A program made the position numbers and the translations under genes. From Phalacrocorax aristotelis (lineage: Eukaryota > Chordata > Aves > Suliformes > Phalacrocoracidae), in the NCBI RefSeq assembly GCF_949628215.1, contig NC_134284.1:186001-250000 (forward strand): a DNA stretch of 64,000 nucleotides, read 5' to 3'. The first letter of the stretch is position 1; every line of letters begins with the position of its first letter. This document shows, piece by piece, positions 60,406 through 64,000 of the stretch. The notes beneath the pieces were generated by a model. It saw only the letters and a list, made by a program, of their open reading frames with translations. It searched no databases and was not told the origin of the DNA.

Positions 60406-61212
60406 GAATAAAGTAGAGCACCTTCAGCAGGCAGAGCTAAGAACGGCTCCACCTTGGGCAACTCCAATTTCCCAGAGGGTCTGTTCATTAATATATTGCA
60501 TTGGTAAAAGGGTGGCAGTCATTCCTGATAGCCATATGAGGTGCAGCAAGCAGACCCCTTCAATGGGTTTCCCTTAGCAGGAGGCTCCTCTTGCTGACAG
60601 AAAGCCTCTGTAACAGCCCTGTGGCAGCCCTGTGGGATTCATAGTTCAGTTTGTCCTAAAGATTTTCCTGGGCAAAGGGGCTACTACGTCTGTGGTGGCA
60701 GCTGCTGGTCCTGACAAGGGCTCTTGGATGTTGCAAGCAGCCACCAATGACCCAGCTGTGTCGTCTTCTGACCTGGGAAAGAAAAGCTGCAAAGACAGGT
60801 CAAAGCCAACTTTTCTACCCTGCCCCTCACAAACTCAGTGCTAAACTCACGTCCAATTTGGGGACCCTGCTTAGGCTGGTGCAAGGTTGGTGTAATTCAC
60901 TAACATTATTTATTTTTCGTAAGATCAAAATGAAGCTGGGAGGGGTGGAAAAGGGAAGAGTTGCACAGAAATCCAGACCCCTTCTCTCTCAGGGCAAAGG
61001 ATTTGTGCTCAAGAGGCTTCCCCGAGCTCTTCAGCATAGGCTCACCACTTGCAAACACCGGACAAACTCCTGCCAAAAAAGTTTAAACAGAGGTGACGTG
61101 TGACACATTAAATATTGTTAATGAGCATCAGGTGTTTGCAAGGGAAAATAGCTTCTCATCTTAGATATGGTAATCATTTTAAAGATCTGTTTAGCATTTA
61201 GATTGCTTAGAG
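60406..61212. other. Intergenic, nothing recognised
   Basis: About 800 bp between two minus-strand CR1 fragments. A 118-codon plus frame at 60747-61103 has no recognisable domain and is probably chance. Confidence 0.55.
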
Positions 61213-61430
61213 AGAACCACAGAATCCCAGGTTGGAAAGGACCTCAGGGATCATCTAGTCCAACCTTACTAGGAACAGCACAGTCTAGACAAGATGGCCC
61301 AGCACCCTGTCCAGACAGCTCTTGAAGGTGTCCAACGTAGCCGAGTCAACCACTTCCCTGGGGAGATTATTCCAGTGGTGACTGTCCTCACTGTGAAAAA
61401 TTACCCTCTCGTGTCCAATCAGCTTGGAGC
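61213..61430 (-). mobile_element. CR1 LINE 3' fragment, minus strand
   Basis: Plus-strand reading gives ccacagaatcccaggttgga, aaggacctcagggatcatct, agtccaacctt and, further in, gagattattccagtggtgac, the reverse of a CR1 3' end. It is a different subfamily variant from the copy at 60124 by its 3' text, about 220 bp long. Confidence 0.9.
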
Positions 61431-64000
61431 AGCTGGTTGCCTTGAAAAATGCTCCAGTATTGACTGGGTCTTTCTGAACATTGCTTTCATCTGCTCAGAC
61501 AGAAAGCAGAGGTGACACTTCAGCTTGGGATGATTAGGACTTTGACATTATTTGGTTGTCCTTGTCAACAGCATCATAATGCATAGCAGCTAGTTAAAAA
61601 AAAACAACAAAACACACAACAAATCTCACACTATAGCATTTAGGAGAGTTAAAAATACAAAAGATTAAACGTGCAGCACTGAAGCCTTGAGAGGAGCCAT
61701 GAAAGAACCAGCCTGAATATTCGCAGTCCATAATTTAACCCCAGGCATAAGACCCTTTGGTATGATTTTAGCCTTAGCTACATCTGACACATTTTTAATG
61801 CTTATTTTAATCAACAGATATTTACAGCTGCAGCATCATCAGCTCTCATAGGCTGAGTGATTTAGACTAAACAAAACTCTTGGAGGTGACGGCTTCCATT
61901 AAAATCATAGATATGGCAGGAGGTAAGAGCAATTAATTGAGCGAGGGACCGATCTCTCCTGGGGCAGCTGAGTATCTCAGCCCACAGTCAGGCTGCACTG
62001 TGCTAGCCTGTGACAGTAAGCCTGGTCTAGGGAATGGTTTAAAACTATTCAGGGCTGATCAAAAGGGACAAAGCACTCTGCAAGCCTAACACATCAGACT
62101 GAGCCAATCCAGCAATTTGGAATCAAGTCACTGCTACAATTTGCTACTTTTCCTCAAAAAATCTGAGAAATTACCTAGAAAACAATGACTTCTTCCTCAG
62201 AGAGGTCCCTCCATGCCCAAGTTGCTGAAACACCATTTACGTGCTTCCTGTCCTGCAGTGTGTTTAGCAGCAGAAGCAGTCCAGATATTATAAAGCCCAC
62301 ATAGTCAAGCCTTCATCTACATAGCAGCTGTCATTAAGCTGATTTTAATGGGGAGAAATATCAGTGTATTCAGCAGTAATGCAGCTGAACAACCTGAGGA
62401 AGGTAGGGTGTTTCAAAGGGGAAGAGAGGTGATGCTGGCCACCAAGGGAGGAACGGTACAGAGGGTTTCCTGAGCAGTGCCAGTACAGAAGGCAGACCCA
62501 CTACAAGCATTACCTCTATTTCTCTCCTTCCTTGCAGTCATTTCAAGATTTAAATATTACATTACTGGTTTGCCTGCATTTGTTGGTGAAGACAAACCCA
62601 GCAGGATAACCACTGAGCTCCCTCTTAGCCCTCAGTCTCACCTGTCTTGGGCCAGCTCTCTACTGCTGCTTCTGCCACGAAGCCAGTGGCTGCTGACTAA
62701 GCCATACTCTCACAACAGCTGGGGCATTTCTTAAAGCCAACAGTATTAAAATGCACAATCAGAAATTTAATCCAAGTGGGAACAATGATTTAGACTGAGT
62801 CTGTTTCCCAAATCCAACAAGCCTTTCTCTTTCCCAAATCTGACTCTAATTAATAACAGCACACAAAACCCTGCAAAAAGAGGAGGAAAACTGGAGCAGT
62901 GAGGAGAAAGCCCACCATCAATTTCTGCTTAAAAAAAAAAAACAAAGCTTCTCTGTTCCAACTCCTCACCCATAAAATCTGTTTTAAGACCAGAAAGGTC
63001 TTAAACCATCAGATGCAAGTGAAGATGATGGCAAAACACACAGAGACTAAATAAAGCAAGAATTCCACCCTTGTTTTCCTGCCTGGCTGGGAAGGCAAGG
63101 TAGGACGTGTAGGTGCTCCCACCAGCTGCAGGGTCATCACTGCTATAGTCAGCAGAGCAAGGGGATCAGCACAGGGAAACTGCCCCAGCATGGTGGCTCA
63201 GGCAGCTTTGCAGCCCACCCCGAGCTCCAGCAGCACTGGCTGCTCTGTGGCTACCCACAGAGCCTGGTGCCTCAGGGCTTGCTTTTCTTACACTGCACTG
63301 CAAACGCAGCAGGCTCAGAGACTGACTGAGCAAAGAAAAAACTCAACAAAGAATTAAACAACTTGCAGGAGAAGATAATTAGGAAACACCACCAACAAAA
63401 ATGGTTCCTCTTTGCCATTGAGAAAGTGCTTTTCTAAGGTGGCTGAAGTGGATCTCACTTGATGTGACACACAGATGGGACCATTCCCAGTTCGGAGAAG
63501 GGAACGAAGTACTGGGAGGTGATGTGACTGGTTTGCAGTCACTGATGATCACAGCTGACAGAAGAACACATCCTTTTTGCTCTGTCCCTTGGTAAGATGA
63601 GGAAAACTGCAGAATTAACTGTCCCCATTATGTGTTCTCAACTGAATTTCCAGCTGTAGCACTGGTGGCTCTTGTGTTTATTTTAAAAGGGAAGGAATCA
63701 CTGGGATAAGGGAAGGAAAAGATCTTCTAGTTCAGGCCTAGCCTTGGACTGTCTGATCCTCACTGAGCTCCTGAGAAACAAGACTCAGGAGATATGATTC
63801 AAAAAGACTCAAGGAGAGAAGCAAGTGGGGGTGCAACTGGATCCAACAGCTGGGCTGGGACATCAGCCTCAGCTCACCCTGGCGTCCCACTCATGCCAGT
63901 GCAGCCCTACTGCTGGCTGTGTAATGTCCCTCTGGTGGGAGCCAGGCATGAAAGTCACAGCCTGAGCATTGTTCTTCCAAGTCCCGCCAGCTACCTGGCA
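61431..64000. other. Intergenic to window end, no gene recognised
   Basis: About 2.6 kb with A-rich tracts near 61590 and 62930. No exon of GALNT16, the expected next gene, could be identified. A short minus-strand open stretch at the window edge (about 63880-64000) ends at a GTGAGC-like donor but is too short to judge. Confidence 0.5.

Noticed and set aside
50006-64000. GALNT16, expected beyond ERH on the minus strand
   Set aside because: No glycosyltransferase or ricin-type lectin exon recognised; the edge frame at 63880-64000 is too short and ends in a stop.

Overview
The window is bird nuclear DNA. It carries CR1 LINE fragments with the avian 3' end and solo LTRs of avian endogenous-retrovirus type with 5-bp target duplications. 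It also holds two vertebrate genes, each with every coding exon present. No operon, CRISPR, phage or other prokaryotic feature is present. The species cannot be fixed from the sequence alone.

Layout. 1-20,245 is non-coding: a 16-bp-period microsatellite at the left edge, three CR1 fragments and one solo LTR, plus the probable 3' UTR of the first gene. 20,246-40,545 (minus strand) is SLC39A9 (ZIP9), a zinc transporter in 7 coding exons giving 305 residues, with two solo LTRs and one CR1 in its introns. 40,600-42,260 is a GC- and CpG-rich island, the presumed bidirectional promoter. 41,998-49,618 (plus strand) is ERH (enhancer of rudimentary homolog), 4 coding exons giving 104 residues, with AATAAA at 49,982. 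50,006-64,000 has no recognisable gene. It holds a 1.8-kb LTR split by a second LTR-like insert, and three CR1 fragments.

The head-to-head SLC39A9/ERH pair matches the order known in mammals, where the flanking genes are PLEKHD1 (beyond SLC39A9) and GALNT16 (beyond ERH). I found no exon of either neighbour here, so the long flanks are probably intergenic. The two genes share a promoter region but have unrelated jobs: zinc export to the cytosol and membrane androgen signalling for ZIP9, and RNA processing or silencing complexes for ERH.

The most notable observation is an exact 82-bp tandem duplication that copies the last two-thirds of ERH coding exon 3 together with its 5' splice site. Using the downstream copy of the splice site would bring in an immediate in-frame stop. 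I found no previously undescribed multi-gene system; most of the rest is ordinary avian gene and repeat sequence.
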